Shown piece by piece: positions 54,045 to 62,862 of a stretch of DNA of 64,000 bases. A program made the translations under genes and the position numbers. How positions within the stretch are numbered: position 1 is the stretch's first letter; each line of letters opens with the position of its first letter. Location: the NCBI GenBank assembly GCA_903837135.1, contig CAILTK010000038.1:32190-96189 (forward strand), given 5' to 3'. The stretch comes from an uncultured Caulobacterales bacterium. GTDB taxonomy: Bacteria > Pseudomonadota > Alphaproteobacteria > Caulobacterales > Caulobacteraceae. A model generated the notes under the pieces. The model did not search any database. It was not told where the DNA came from and worked only from the letters and a program-made list of their open reading frames with translations.

Positions 54045-54122
54045 ATCCCTTCTCCCACAACGGGCGAGGGACTCATCATCGCCGCTCCTATGCTATCCTG
54101 ACCTATACGTCGGGAGGTCGCC

Positions 54123-54983
54123 ATGCTGAGCTGGAGCATCGGTCAGGTCACGGTCACCTGTATTCAGGAGAGCCAGGCCGACGTCCCGCCGGGCTTCCTG
54201 ATCCCGGGCCTGACCGCCGAGGCGGTCGCCGCCATCGACTGGCTCGACCCCCGCTTCCTGGGTGAGGGCGGGCTGCTGCGGCTGGCGATTCAGGCCCTGG
54301 TGATCCGCACGCCGGACCGGCTGATCGTGGTCGACACCTGTCTTGGCAACGACAAGTTCGGCCGCGAGATCCCGAACTGGAACGGTCTCGACACCCGCTT
54401 CCTGGAGGACTTCGCCGCAGCCGGTTTCGATCCCGGAGCCGTGGACACCGTCTTCTGCACTCACCTGCATTCCGACCACGTCGGCTGGAACACCTATCGG
54501 TCCGGCGACGGATGGGCGCCCACCTTCCCCAACGCCCGCTATCTTCTGGGGCGGACCGAGTTCGACTACTGGGACCAGGCGCGCGAGACCGGCCACGGCT
54601 CGACCCCGGCGGTGTTCGCCGACTCCATCCAGCCCCTGTTCGACGCCGGCCTGGTGGACCTGATCGAACTTCCACACCAGGTGACGGATGAGATCGTTCT
54701 CACGCCGACGCCCGGTCACACGCCCGGCCACGCCAGCGTCGAAATCCGCTCGCAGGGCCAGGCCGGCCTGATCACCGGCGACTTCATCCATCATCCATGC
54801 CAGATGGCCGTACCGGACCTGGCCGAGGTCGCCGACACCGACGCCGCCCTGGCCGGTGAGACCCGCCGCCGGCTGCTCGCCGACTGCGCCGACCAGCCGA
54901 TCCTGGTCATCGGCACCCACTTCGCCCGCCCGGTCGCCGGCCATGTCCGCAGCGACGGCGCGGTGTTCCGCTTCGAGGTGTAG
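54123..54983 (+). CDS. Metallo-beta-lactamase-fold hydrolase
   Basis: It has 286 residues. The metal site is complete: THLHSDHVGW (HxHxDH), later GHTPGHASVEI (His), GDFIHHP (Asp) and IGTHFARPVAG (His). No signal peptide. This fold includes lactonases and the quorum-quenching AiiA group; the size (about 290) and the TCLGND and WLDPRF patterns place it in the broad lactonase-like group. Whether it acts on the lactone made by the LuxI at 6365 is open. GGGAGG precedes the ATG. Confidence 0.93.
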   Translation: MLSWSIGQVTVTCIQESQADVPPGFLIPGLTAEAVAAIDWLDPRFLGEGGLLRLAIQALVIRTPDRLIVVDTCLGNDKFGREIPNWNGLDTRFLEDFAAAGFDPGAVDTVFCTHLHSDHVGWNTYRSGDGWAPTFPNARYLLGRTEFDYWDQARETGHGSTPAVFADSIQPLFDAGLVDLIELPHQVTDEIVLTPTPGHTPGHASVEIRSQGQAGLITGDFIHHPCQMAVPDLAEVADTDAALAGETRRRLLADCADQPILVIGTHFARPVAGHVRSDGAVFRFEV

Positions 54984-55055
54984 CAGCGGCGGTCTCCACG
55001 GAACATTCCGCCCGCCGCCGGATTGCTCTGCTGGCAGCTCAGGACGCCGACCGCC

Positions 55056-55655
55056 TTGGCCAAGACTCCCGCCAAACCACCCAAGCGCAAGCTCAAGGTC
55101 TTCCAGGCCCAGCTCGGCTTCTACGACACCGTCGTCGCCGCGCCGAGCCGGCCGGCGGCCCTGCGCGCCTGGGGTGTGCATCAGGATCTGTTCGCCGGCG
55201 GCCAGGCCCGTCCGGCCGAGGACGAGGCCGCCATCGCTGCCGCGCTGGAGCATCCGGAGGTTCCGCTGCGCCGCGCGGTGGGGTCGACCGACGCCTTCGC
55301 CGTCGACGCGGTCAGCCTGCCCGAGGTCCCCGACGCGCCGAAGACGGCGACGGCCGAGCCGGCCGCCAAGGCGAAGGCCAGGCCCGCGCCTGAACCCGAG
55401 CCTGAACCCGAGCCTGAACCCGAGCCTGAACCCGAGCCCGAGCCCGACCGCACCGCCCTCGACGCCGCCGAAGCCGCCCTGAAGACACTCGACGCCGCCC
55501 GCGAGCGCGAGGAAGCCGACCTCGACCGCCAGCAGGGCGAACTCGACGCCGCCCGCGACAGGGCCCAGTCCGCCTACGTCGCCAGCCGCAAGACCGCCTC
55601 GGCGGCCGTGGTCGACGCTCGCAAGGCCTACCGAAAGGCGGGGGGAACGCCCTAA
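55056..55655 (+). CDS. Glu-Pro-repeat coiled-coil protein convergent with ku
   Basis: It has 199 residues from the TTG at 55056 (TTG 55023 also in frame). An N-terminal domain (RKLKVFQAQLGFYDTVVAAP, then AALRAWGVHQDLFAGGQA) is followed by a run of Pro-Glu pairs (about residues 111-129) coded by 12-base tandem repeats. A charged Ala-rich coiled coil completes it (DAAEAALKTLDAAREREEAD onward). Proteins of this form are often annotated as TolA-like because of the repeats; that is not evidence of function. Its stop is 29 bases from the ku stop on the other strand. No signal peptide. Confidence 0.8.
   Translation: MAKTPAKPPKRKLKVFQAQLGFYDTVVAAPSRPAALRAWGVHQDLFAGGQARPAEDEAAIAAALEHPEVPLRRAVGSTDAFAVDAVSLPEVPDAPKTATAEPAAKAKARPAPEPEPEPEPEPEPEPEPEPDRTALDAAEAALKTLDAAREREEADLDRQQGELDAARDRAQSAYVASRKTASAAVVDARKAYRKAGGTP
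55389..55436 (+). repeat. 12-base tandem repeat coding Pro-Glu runs
   Basis: CCTGAACCCGAG is repeated four times exactly (55389-55400, 55401-55412, 55413-55424, 55425-55436) and then degenerates to CCCGAG units. It lies within the coding frame and keeps it. Such repeats change length between strains by slippage. Confidence 0.85.
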
Positions 55656-55684
55656 ATCCCGTCCCCCCTCGATTAGGATGGGAG

Positions 55685-56515
55685 TCACCCCGCCTTGCGC
55701 GTCTTGGCCTTCGCCTTGGGCTTGGCGGCCGGCTTGCCGGCGCTCTTTCCCCCCAGACTGGCCCGCAGCGCGGCCATCAGGTCGACCACATTGGTGTCGT
55801 CGGGCTCCTCGACCTTGGCCGGCTTGTGGCCCTTCTTCTTGTCTTCGATCAGCGCCTTCAGCGCCTCTTCGTAGCGGTCGACGAACTTTGAGGGATCGAA
55901 CGGGCCCTCCTGCTGCTCGATGATCTTCTCGGCGATGGCGATCATCTGTGGGTCGGGCTTGGCGTCGCTGATGCCGGCGAAGATTTCGTCGGGCTTGCGC
56001 ACCTCCGCGTCGGTACGGATGGTGTAGGCCAGGATGCCCTTGCCGCGCGGCTCCAGCGCCAGGATCCGCTCGCGCGTGGCCATGACGATGCGGCCCAGCG
56101 CGATCTGGCCGGACTTCTCCATCGCCGTGCGGATCACCCCGAACGCCTCCTGCGCCAGCTTGCCGTCGGGCGCGAGGTAGTAGGGATTGTCCCAGTACAG
56201 TCGGTCGATCTCGTCCTCGGCGACGAACCGCTCGATGTCGATGGTCTTGGTGCTTTCGAGCTTGACCGACTTGATCTCCTCGTCGGTCAGCAGGATGTAT
56301 TCGCCCTTCGACACCTCATAGCCCTTGACCAGGCTCGAGCGCTCCACCGGCCCGGTGTCGGGGTCGGTGGTGATCATCTTGATCCGGTTGTTGGTCTTGG
56401 GATTGATCAGGTTGAAGTGCACGTCGCCGCCCGCGTTGGTGGCGGTGAACATCGCCACCGGACAGGTGACCAGCGACAGCTTCAGATGCCCTTGCCAGCT
56501 CGGCCGATACGCCAT
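55685..56515 (-). CDS. ku: Ku-type DNA end-binding protein for non-homologous end joining
   Basis: It has 276 residues. The Ku core starts MAYRPSWQGHLKLSLVTCPV, then INPKTNNRIKMITTDPDTG, KGYEVSKGEYILLTDEEI, TIDIERFVAEDEIDRLYWDN and YYLAPDGKLAQEAFGVIRTA. It ends with a Lys/Ala-rich basic tail (KSAGKPAAKPKAKAKTRKAG) that is likely DNA-binding. It forms homodimeric rings on broken ends and recruits LigD ligase; ligD is not in this window. Confidence 0.96.
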   Translation of the reverse strand: MAYRPSWQGHLKLSLVTCPVAMFTATNAGGDVHFNLINPKTNNRIKMITTDPDTGPVERSSLVKGYEVSKGEYILLTDEEIKSVKLESTKTIDIERFVAEDEIDRLYWDNPYYLAPDGKLAQEAFGVIRTAMEKSGQIALGRIVMATRERILALEPRGKGILAYTIRTDAEVRKPDEIFAGISDAKPDPQMIAIAEKIIEQQEGPFDPSKFVDRYEEALKALIEDKKKGHKPAKVEEPDDTNVVDLMAALRASLGGKSAGKPAAKPKAKAKTRKAG

Positions 56516-56611
56516 CTCCCGTCCTCCCGCGCCGCCACCCGGCGTACAACGGGGGACTCAACGAGCGAAGGGGGGATTCGTTCGGGGGAGCAGCCCGGCA
56601 GGGTCGGCGGC

Positions 56612-56854
56612 CTATCCGCAGGGCGCCGTCTCGCCGCTGTCGAGATCGATCCGGAAACAGTGCTCACGCCCGGTCGAGACCTCCCGCACGATGACGCTGA
56701 TCTCGTGGCCGTCGGCGAGCGGCGGGGGAAAGTCCTCCACATAGGCGACGGCGGCCGCCTCGAAGGAGGCTTCCTCGACGCGGCGGGCGTGGTGGCTGTC
56801 CACATGTCGGGCGTGGACGCTGAACTGGCGGGTTTCGGCGGCGGGTTCGGACAT
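56612..56854 (-). CDS. Small hypothetical protein (DUF5961-like)
   Basis: It has 80 residues (VHARHVDSHHARRVEEASFE, then ISVIVREVSTGREHCFRIDL). It resembles small alphaproteobacterial proteins grouped as DUF5961; this is a memory-based impression. Start MSEPAAETRQF at 56854. Same strand as ku, 96 bases upstream of it. Function unknown. Confidence 0.65.
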   Translation of the reverse strand: MSEPAAETRQFSVHARHVDSHHARRVEEASFEAAAVAYVEDFPPPLADGHEISVIVREVSTGREHCFRIDLDSGETAPCG

Positions 56855-57297
56855 GGCGCGGTCTCCTCGTTCCAGAACGCGGGCGAGGCTAAAAGGATTC
56901 CGCCGGCCTTCCCAGAGCGCCCTCCAAACCAATCGACCGGCCGCCAAATCCTGCCGCCAAATAAAGCCAAGTCGTTCCGCCGTCAGGACGCGGCGGCGCA
57001 GGGTCGCCATAGCCTGCGCAGCGCCCGCCGCCGCTATAGCCGGCGGCGCACCTTGTCGCACCCCGTGTTTGCAGTGTCGGCGCGGTCGCTTTTCGCGCAT
57101 GCTCGCCGACGGATCAGACGCGGCGACGCGTGAAGTCAGCCAGAGTGGACGCCATGGGTATTGCAAAGCTTAGCCTCTGCTGTCTCGTCTGAGGTCACAG
57201 CGACGTTCGTCCCCGGCATGAGCGCGTTCTCCACTCCAGTATCCATTCGGACGATATGAGAGTATCTGGCGCGGTCGCCGCAAGGAATCGAGGGCGT
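56855..57297. other. Divergent intergenic region before the type IV secretion operon
   Basis: About 440 bases with no convincing gene. It should carry the promoters for the DUF5961-like gene and the virB operon. An imperfect palindrome with a CTATAG centre (about 57027-57048, GCCGCCG/CGGCGGC arms) is the only clear structure. No tRNA or attachment repeats were found. Confidence 0.4.
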
Positions 57298-57930
57298 ATG
57301 ACGCGCAGGCCCAACCCTGACTCACCCCCCAAGGTCGGGTTCGGATTCGGTCTCATGGTCCTGTGCGTTCTGGCCTGTGCGACGACCACGGCGGCGGCGC
57401 AGGTTCTGGAGATCGACGGTTCGGGCGCGGTCACCCGGCACGACGGGCCGGAAGTCACCCTGGCGACCGGCGCGGCGCCGATCACGCCGCCCGCCCGGCC
57501 GGAGCGCGCGCCCAATCGGCCCCGGTCTTTGGATCCGGTCGACCTGGCCGCCGCCTCCACCGGCGCCGCCCTCAGCCCCGATCTGATCGAAGCGGTGGCC
57601 TGGCGGGAATCCCAGCTTCGCGCCGGGGTGGTGTCGCGCGCCGGGGCCATCGGCGAGATGCAGCTGATGCCGGGCACGGCGCGCCAGCTCGGGGTCGACC
57701 CCCATGTCTCGCGGCAGAATCTCAGCGGCGGGGCCGCCTATCTCGCGGCCCTGCTCAAGCGTTACGACGGCGACGTCGTGCGGGCGCTCGCCGCCTACAA
57801 CGCCGGTCCCGGCGCGGTCGACCGCTACGGCGGCGTGCCGCCCTTCAAGGAGACCCAGGCCTATGTGGCGGCGATCCTGGACCGATTAAGCCAACGCGCC
57901 GCCGCCGCGCCGGAGGGATCATCGCGATGA
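57298..57930 (+). CDS. virB1: VirB1-type lytic transglycosylase
   Basis: It cuts peptidoglycan so the secretion channel can cross the wall. It has 210 residues with a membrane/signal segment (VGFGFGLMVLCVLACATTTA, then AAQ). The SLT domain shows VAWRESQLRAG with the catalytic Glu, GEMQLMPGTARQLGVD and AYNAGPGAVDRYGG. The ATG at 57298 has GAGGG upstream; ATG 57256 is in frame. It overlaps virB2 by 4 bases (ATGA). Confidence 0.9.
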   Translation: MTRRPNPDSPPKVGFGFGLMVLCVLACATTTAAAQVLEIDGSGAVTRHDGPEVTLATGAAPITPPARPERAPNRPRSLDPVDLAAASTGAALSPDLIEAVAWRESQLRAGVVSRAGAIGEMQLMPGTARQLGVDPHVSRQNLSGGAAYLAALLKRYDGDVVRALAAYNAGPGAVDRYGGVPPFKETQAYVAAILDRLSQRAAAAPEGSSR

Positions 57931-58241
57931 AAGTCTGGAAAGCCCCGATCCTCGGGACGGCGACGCTGCTGGCGAGCGGTCTCGCCGCCAGGGCCCAGTC
58001 GGTTCAGCTCGATCCCGCCGGCTCCAACGTCATCCTGACCGCGGTCAGCTGGCTGCAGGGAACCCTGCTGGGCAACGTGGCGACGGCGCTGGCGGTGATC
58101 GCCGTGGGCGCCACCGGCCTGATGATGCTCACCGGGCGGATCGACTGGCGCCGGGGCGCCACGGTGATCCTCGGCTGCTTCATCGTCTTCGGCGCCGCCG
58201 CGATCGTCGCGGGGATTCGCTCCGTCGCGACGGGCGGCTAG
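57927..58241 (+). CDS. virB2: VirB2/TrbC-family pilin
   Basis: It has 104 residues. A signal peptide (ending near ARAQ-SVQ) is followed by two hydrophobic helices (VATALAVIAVGATGLMMLTG and ATVILGCFIVFGAAAIVAGI) with a short basic loop (RIDWRRG), as in the TrbC/VirB2 major pilins. Coupled to virB1 by an overlap. Confidence 0.88.
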   Translation: MKVWKAPILGTATLLASGLAARAQSVQLDPAGSNVILTAVSWLQGTLLGNVATALAVIAVGATGLMMLTGRIDWRRGATVILGCFIVFGAAAIVAGIRSVATGG

Positions 58242-58244
58242 GGC

Positions 58245-58529
58245 ATGGCGACGCTCGCCCGCGACCCCGTGTTCGGCGCCCTGACCCGGCCGCAGATGTT
58301 CGCAGGCGTGACCTACAGCTATTTCGTGCTGAACGCCGTGGCGACCATCGAACTGTTCCTGATCACCAAGTCCTTCTGGGCCTTGCTCACCGCCCTGGTC
58401 CTGCATGGGATCGGCTACATCGGCTGCCTGAAGGAGCCGCGCTTCTTCGATCTGTGGATGATCAAGGTCAGCCGCTGCCCCCGCGTGCGCAACGCCGGAT
58501 ACTGGCGCTGCAACTCCTATTCGGCCTGA
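58245..58529 (+). CDS. virB3: VirB3-family inner-membrane protein
   Basis: It has 94 residues with the family start DPVFGALTRPQMFAGVTYSY, two hydrophobic stretches and KEPRFFDLWMIKV near the C-terminus. It acts with VirB4 in pilus assembly. Three bases separate it from virB2. Confidence 0.9.
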   Translation: MATLARDPVFGALTRPQMFAGVTYSYFVLNAVATIELFLITKSFWALLTALVLHGIGYIGCLKEPRFFDLWMIKVSRCPRVRNAGYWRCNSYSA

Positions 58530-58532
58530 GCC

Positions 58533-60923
58533 GTGACCGTCTTCGCCACCCGCGCCGTCGAGGCTCCCGATCCTCGGAAGGAGGCGGCCGCCGGCGCGCG
58601 CCTGCCCTACGCCCGGCATGTGGACGACGCCACGATCGAGACCCGCGACGGCCGCCTGATGCAGGTGATCCAGCTGACGGGGTTCCCGTTCGAGACCGCC
58701 GACACCGAAGACCTGAACTACCGCAAGGTGGTGCGCGAGACCATGCTGCGGGGCGTCGCCAATTCGCGCTTCGCCCTCTACCACCACATCGTCCGCCGCG
58801 AGGCGACGCCCCAGCTCAGCGGCGTGTTCGACGATCCGTTCAGCCGGGCCCTGGACGAGACCTGGCGCGCGCGGCTGGCCGGCCGCAGGCTCTACATCAA
58901 CGACCTGTTCGTGACCCTGGTGCGCCGTCCGCTGCAGGGCCGCGTCGGGTTTCTCGAAGAGATGTTCAACGGCCTGCGCGGCGTCGGCGACCGGCAGGAG
59001 GCGGCGGCGGAGCTGGTGCGCGAGCAGACGGCGCTCAACGCGGCGCGTGACGGCCTGATCTCCGCCCTGTCCGCCTACGGCGCCCGCCTGTTGACCGCCT
59101 ACCAGGGCGCCGGAGGCCCGTGCTCCGAGCCGCTGGAGTTCCTGTCCCTGCTCTACAACGGCGAGACGCGGCCGGTGCGGCTGCCGAACGCCGACCTCGG
59201 CGCCTACCTGCCGTACCGCCGGGTGAGCTTCGGCGCCGACGCCCTGGAGCTGGGCCCGGCCGGCCGGCTCGAGCGCACCTTCGCGGCGATGATCTCGGTG
59301 AAGGATTATCCCGACCAGACCACGCCCGGCATGCTGGACGACCTGCTGCGACTGCCGGTCGAGCTGACCCTGACACAGAGCTTCGGCTTCGTGGATCGCC
59401 AGCAGACCCTCAACCGGATGAACCTCGCCCTGCGCCGCATGCGGGCCGCCGACGACGAAGCCCTGAGCCTGCGCGCGGACCTCGCCACCGCCAAGGACGA
59501 CGTGGCGGCCGGGCGCTCGGCGTTCGGCGAGCATCACCTGACGGTGATGGTGAAAGCGCCGTCGCTGGCCGACCTGAACGAGGCGAGCGCGGACGTGCAG
59601 TCGGCCTTCACCGAACTCGGCGTCATCGCCGTGCGCGAGGACGTCAATCTGGAGCCTGCCTTCTGGGCGCAATTCCCCGGGAACTTCAAATACATCGCCC
59701 GACGCGCCCTGGTCTCCAGCAACAACTTCTCCAGCCTGGCCAGCTTTCACAACTTCCCGGTGGGCCAGGCCGAGGGCAATCACTGGGGTCCGGCGATCAC
59801 CCTTCTGGAGACCACCTCCGCCGGGCCCTACTATTTCAACTTCCACAACGGCGATCTCGGCAACTTCACCGTGATCGGGCCGTCCGGCTCGGGCAAGACG
59901 GTGGTCCTGGCCTTCCTGCTGGCGCAGGCCCAGAAGCTGAAGCCGCGCACGGTCTATTTCGACAAGGACCGCGGCGCGGAGATCTTCCTGCGCGCGATCG
60001 GCGGTCGCTACGACGTCCTGCGGCCCGGCCAGCCGACCGGCCTCAACCCGCTCTTGCTGCCGGACGATCCGCTCAATCGGCGCTTCCTGGCTGACTGGAC
60101 CGCCAAGCTCGTCACCGGGCGCGGCGAGCCGCTCGACGCCGAGGACATCGCCCGCATCGCCGAGGCGGTGGACGCCAACTTCGGCCAGCCGCCGCAGTTC
60201 CGCCGCCTGCGGTATTTCGCCGAGCTGTTCCAGGGCTCGCGGCGCGCGTCCGCCACCGACCTGGCCGCCCGGCTGGCCCCCTGGCACGGCGCCGGCGACT
60301 ACGCCTGGCTGTTCGACAACCCCGAGGACCGGCTCGACCTCGACGCCCGCACCATCGGCTTCGACATGACCCAGATCCTGGAGGACCCGGCCGCCCGCAC
60401 CCCGACCATGATGTACCTGTTCCACCGGGTCGAAGAGCGGCTCGACGGCGCCCCGTCGATCATCGTCATCGACGAGGGCTGGAAGGCGCTGGACGACGAG
60501 GCCTTCGTGTCGCGCATCAAGGACTGGGAGAAGACCATCCGCAAGCGCAACGGCATCGTCGGCTTCTGCACGCAGAGCGCCCAGGACGCCCTCGCCAGCC
60601 GCATCTCCAGCGCCATCATCGAACAGGCGGCCACTCAGATCTTCATGGTCAATCCCAAGGCCCAGGCGGCGGACTATTGCGGCGGCTTCGGCCTGACCGA
60701 GCATGAGCTCGATCTGATCCGGACCCTGCCGGACGCCTCCCACTGCTTTCTGATCAAGCATGGCAATGAAAGCGTGGTCGCCCGGCTCAACCTGTCGGGC
60801 ATGCCCGATCTTCTGACCGTGCTGTCGGGGCGCGAGGGCTCCGTGCGCCGCCTCGACGCCCTTCGCGCGGAGGTCGGCGACGATCCCGCGGCCTGGCTTC
60901 CGCGCCTGCTGGAGCGGATCTGA
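58533..60923 (+). CDS. virB4: VirB4-family ATPase
   Basis: It has 796 residues. The N-terminal CagE/VirB4 domain spans about 30-400. Walker A GPSGSGKTVVLAFLLA is near residue 449, and Walker B is IIVIDEGWKAL near 640, with TQSAQDALAS after it. It powers pilus and substrate transfer from the inner membrane. GTG start at 58533, three bases after virB3. The next gene starts at its last stop base (TGATG). Confidence 0.96.
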   Translation: MTVFATRAVEAPDPRKEAAAGARLPYARHVDDATIETRDGRLMQVIQLTGFPFETADTEDLNYRKVVRETMLRGVANSRFALYHHIVRREATPQLSGVFDDPFSRALDETWRARLAGRRLYINDLFVTLVRRPLQGRVGFLEEMFNGLRGVGDRQEAAAELVREQTALNAARDGLISALSAYGARLLTAYQGAGGPCSEPLEFLSLLYNGETRPVRLPNADLGAYLPYRRVSFGADALELGPAGRLERTFAAMISVKDYPDQTTPGMLDDLLRLPVELTLTQSFGFVDRQQTLNRMNLALRRMRAADDEALSLRADLATAKDDVAAGRSAFGEHHLTVMVKAPSLADLNEASADVQSAFTELGVIAVREDVNLEPAFWAQFPGNFKYIARRALVSSNNFSSLASFHNFPVGQAEGNHWGPAITLLETTSAGPYYFNFHNGDLGNFTVIGPSGSGKTVVLAFLLAQAQKLKPRTVYFDKDRGAEIFLRAIGGRYDVLRPGQPTGLNPLLLPDDPLNRRFLADWTAKLVTGRGEPLDAEDIARIAEAVDANFGQPPQFRRLRYFAELFQGSRRASATDLAARLAPWHGAGDYAWLFDNPEDRLDLDARTIGFDMTQILEDPAARTPTMMYLFHRVEERLDGAPSIIVIDEGWKALDDEAFVSRIKDWEKTIRKRNGIVGFCTQSAQDALASRISSAIIEQAATQIFMVNPKAQAADYCGGFGLTEHELDLIRTLPDASHCFLIKHGNESVVARLNLSGMPDLLTVLSGREGSVRRLDALRAEVGDDPAAWLPRLLERI

Positions 60924-62101
60924 TGGCCGGAACCTGCCCGGCCCCGGCCCTCGACGATCCCATGGTGCAGGGCCTGCTCGGCGTGGTCGACTGCAATGTG
61001 CGCGATCTGGTCCACACGGGATACATGGCGATCTTCCAGCCGGGACAGGCGCTGTCGGGCCTCCTGACCGCGCTGCTCACCGTCTATGTCGCCACCATCG
61101 GCTATCGCCTGTTGACGGGCAGAAGCCAGCTCAGCGTCTCCGAATTCGCCCTGAACGCCGTGAAGCTCGGGCTGGTGCTCGCCCTGGCGACCCGCTGGGA
61201 CGCCTACCAGACCGTGGTCTACAATGTGCTGTTCCACGGGCCGCAGCAGCTCGCCGACCTGGTGTTCCGCGGCGCGCGCGCCGACGGCCAGCTGTTTCAC
61301 GGGGACGTGTTCGACGGCCTGCAGACCGCCTTCGACAGCCTGTCCCAGTTCGGCGCGGCCTATGCCTCGCACACCCCGGTGGGCGCCTCGCCCCTGCTGG
61401 GCGGGGCCGGGTTCGCGGCCTTCCTGTTGACCGCGTCCGCGTCGGTGCTGCTGTTGTCGAGCCTCGGCGTGCTGCTGATCAGCAAGATTGTGCTCGGCCT
61501 TCTGCTGGCGCTCGGGCCGCTGTTCATCGCCCTGCTGCTGTTCGAGAGCACCCGCGGCGTGTTCGAGGGCTGGCTGCGCGCCACGCTCGCCTTCGCCTTC
61601 GCGCCGCTCGCCGCCACGGTCATTCTCGGCCTGACGCTGACCATGCTGGAGCCCTCGCTGATCCAGCTGGCGGACCTGCAGAAGCAGAACGTCTTCGTCC
61701 TCGCGCCCGCCTATAGCGTGATGATCCTGATCCTCGTGTTCACCGGCGTGTCGATCGGCGCCCTGGCCGCGGGCGGAATGATCGCCATGGGCTTTCGCCT
61801 GCCGCGGCCGGCCGAGGGCAAGGTCGCCTCGGAGCGCGCCGCCGCGTCGCCGGCCGCGGCGGTGGTCGCCGGCCAATCTCGCGCGGCGCGGGTCGCGGCG
61901 GCGACCACCGCTCTCGATCGGCGCGACAGCGCGACCCTGGTCGCCGAGCACCACGCCAGCGACCGGCGGAGCGCCGTCGTCTCCACCGTCGAGCGGGCCG
62001 GTCGCGACGGGCCCGAGGTCGTTCGCCTGGGCCAGCAATCGCCGAATCGCCGGGTCTTCGGCCCACGCACCGCCCGCCCCAACGCCAGGATCGCCCGATG
62101 A
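60923..62101 (+). CDS. virB6: VirB6/TrbL-family polytopic membrane protein
   Basis: It has 392 residues with five to six membrane helices between about residues 45 and 290 and the conserved Trp after them in VLALATRWDAYQTVVYN. The C-terminal 100 residues are basic and cytoplasmic. It forms part of the inner-membrane channel. It directly follows virB4; the usual virB5 between them is missing. It overlaps virB8 by 4 bases (ATGA). Confidence 0.92.
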   Translation: MAGTCPAPALDDPMVQGLLGVVDCNVRDLVHTGYMAIFQPGQALSGLLTALLTVYVATIGYRLLTGRSQLSVSEFALNAVKLGLVLALATRWDAYQTVVYNVLFHGPQQLADLVFRGARADGQLFHGDVFDGLQTAFDSLSQFGAAYASHTPVGASPLLGGAGFAAFLLTASASVLLLSSLGVLLISKIVLGLLLALGPLFIALLLFESTRGVFEGWLRATLAFAFAPLAATVILGLTLTMLEPSLIQLADLQKQNVFVLAPAYSVMILILVFTGVSIGALAAGGMIAMGFRLPRPAEGKVASERAAASPAAAVVAGQSRAARVAAATTALDRRDSATLVAEHHASDRRSAVVSTVERAGRDGPEVVRLGQQSPNRRVFGPRTARPNARIAR

Positions 62102-62862
62102 CCTCGTTTCCCGGCGCGCCCGGTTCCGGCCAGCGGGCCGCCCCCTCCGCAGGCCCCTCTGCGGAACGCGACGCGAACTATGCGCAGGCGGCGTCCTGGG
62201 CGGCGGACATCCACGGATCGCTGCGGGCGTCCCGGCGCGTGGCCTGGATCATCGCCGCCGCGGCGGTGGCGGTCGCCCTCCTCGAAGCCCTGGCCCTGGC
62301 CGGGCTGACGCCGCTGAAGACGGTGACGCCCTACACCATCCTGGTGGATCGCCAGACCGGCTATGTACAGACCGTGCAGGGGCTGAAGCCGGGCCCCTTG
62401 AGTCAGAACGAGGCGGTGACCCAGTCCTTCATCGTCCAATACGTCATCGCCCGCGAGACCTTCGACGCGGCCGACCTGCGCGAAAACTATCGCAAGGTCA
62501 TGCTGTGGTCCGCCGACAGCGCCCGCGCCCGCTACCGCGAGGAGATGGCGCGCAGCAATCCCACCGGGCCCCTGGCGGTCAACACGCCGACCACCATCGT
62601 GCAGGTGACCATCAAGTCCATTTCGCTGCTCACCCCCACCACGGCGCTCGTCCGGTTCGAGACCACCCGCCGGGACACCGGCGGCGGGGTGGGCGAGGTG
62701 CGCGCCTACGCCGCCGTGCTCGCGTTCCGCTACAGCGGCGCGCCGATGCGGATGGAGGATCGCTTCACCAATCCGCTCGGCTTCCAGGTGGTGAGCTATC
62801 GGCGCGACGTCGAGACCGCGCCGGGCGTGGCCATCCGCGCCGAGGGAGGGCCCGCCACGTGA
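62098..62862 (+). CDS. virB8: VirB8-family assembly factor
   Basis: It has 254 residues: a cytoplasmic N-terminus, one TM helix (VAWIIAAAAVAVALLEALAL) and a periplasmic NTF2-like domain with YVIARETFDAADLRENYRKV and FTNPLGFQVVSYRRD. It nucleates the secretion complex. No small virB7 lipoprotein gene lies between it and virB6. It overlaps virB9 by 4 bases (GTGA). Confidence 0.94.
   Translation: MTSFPGAPGSGQRAAPSAGPSAERDANYAQAASWAADIHGSLRASRRVAWIIAAAAVAVALLEALALAGLTPLKTVTPYTILVDRQTGYVQTVQGLKPGPLSQNEAVTQSFIVQYVIARETFDAADLRENYRKVMLWSADSARARYREEMARSNPTGPLAVNTPTTIVQVTIKSISLLTPTTALVRFETTRRDTGGGVGEVRAYAAVLAFRYSGAPMRMEDRFTNPLGFQVVSYRRDVETAPGVAIRAEGGPAT

Noticed and set aside
56612..57166. Longer 184-codon reading of the DUF5961-like gene
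   Set aside because: The added N-terminal 104 residues lack coding character and are basic and Arg-rich; the 80-residue start fits better.
57861..60761. 966-codon minus-strand open frame across virB4
   Set aside because: Antisense shadow; VirB4 Walker motifs and operon context are on the plus strand.
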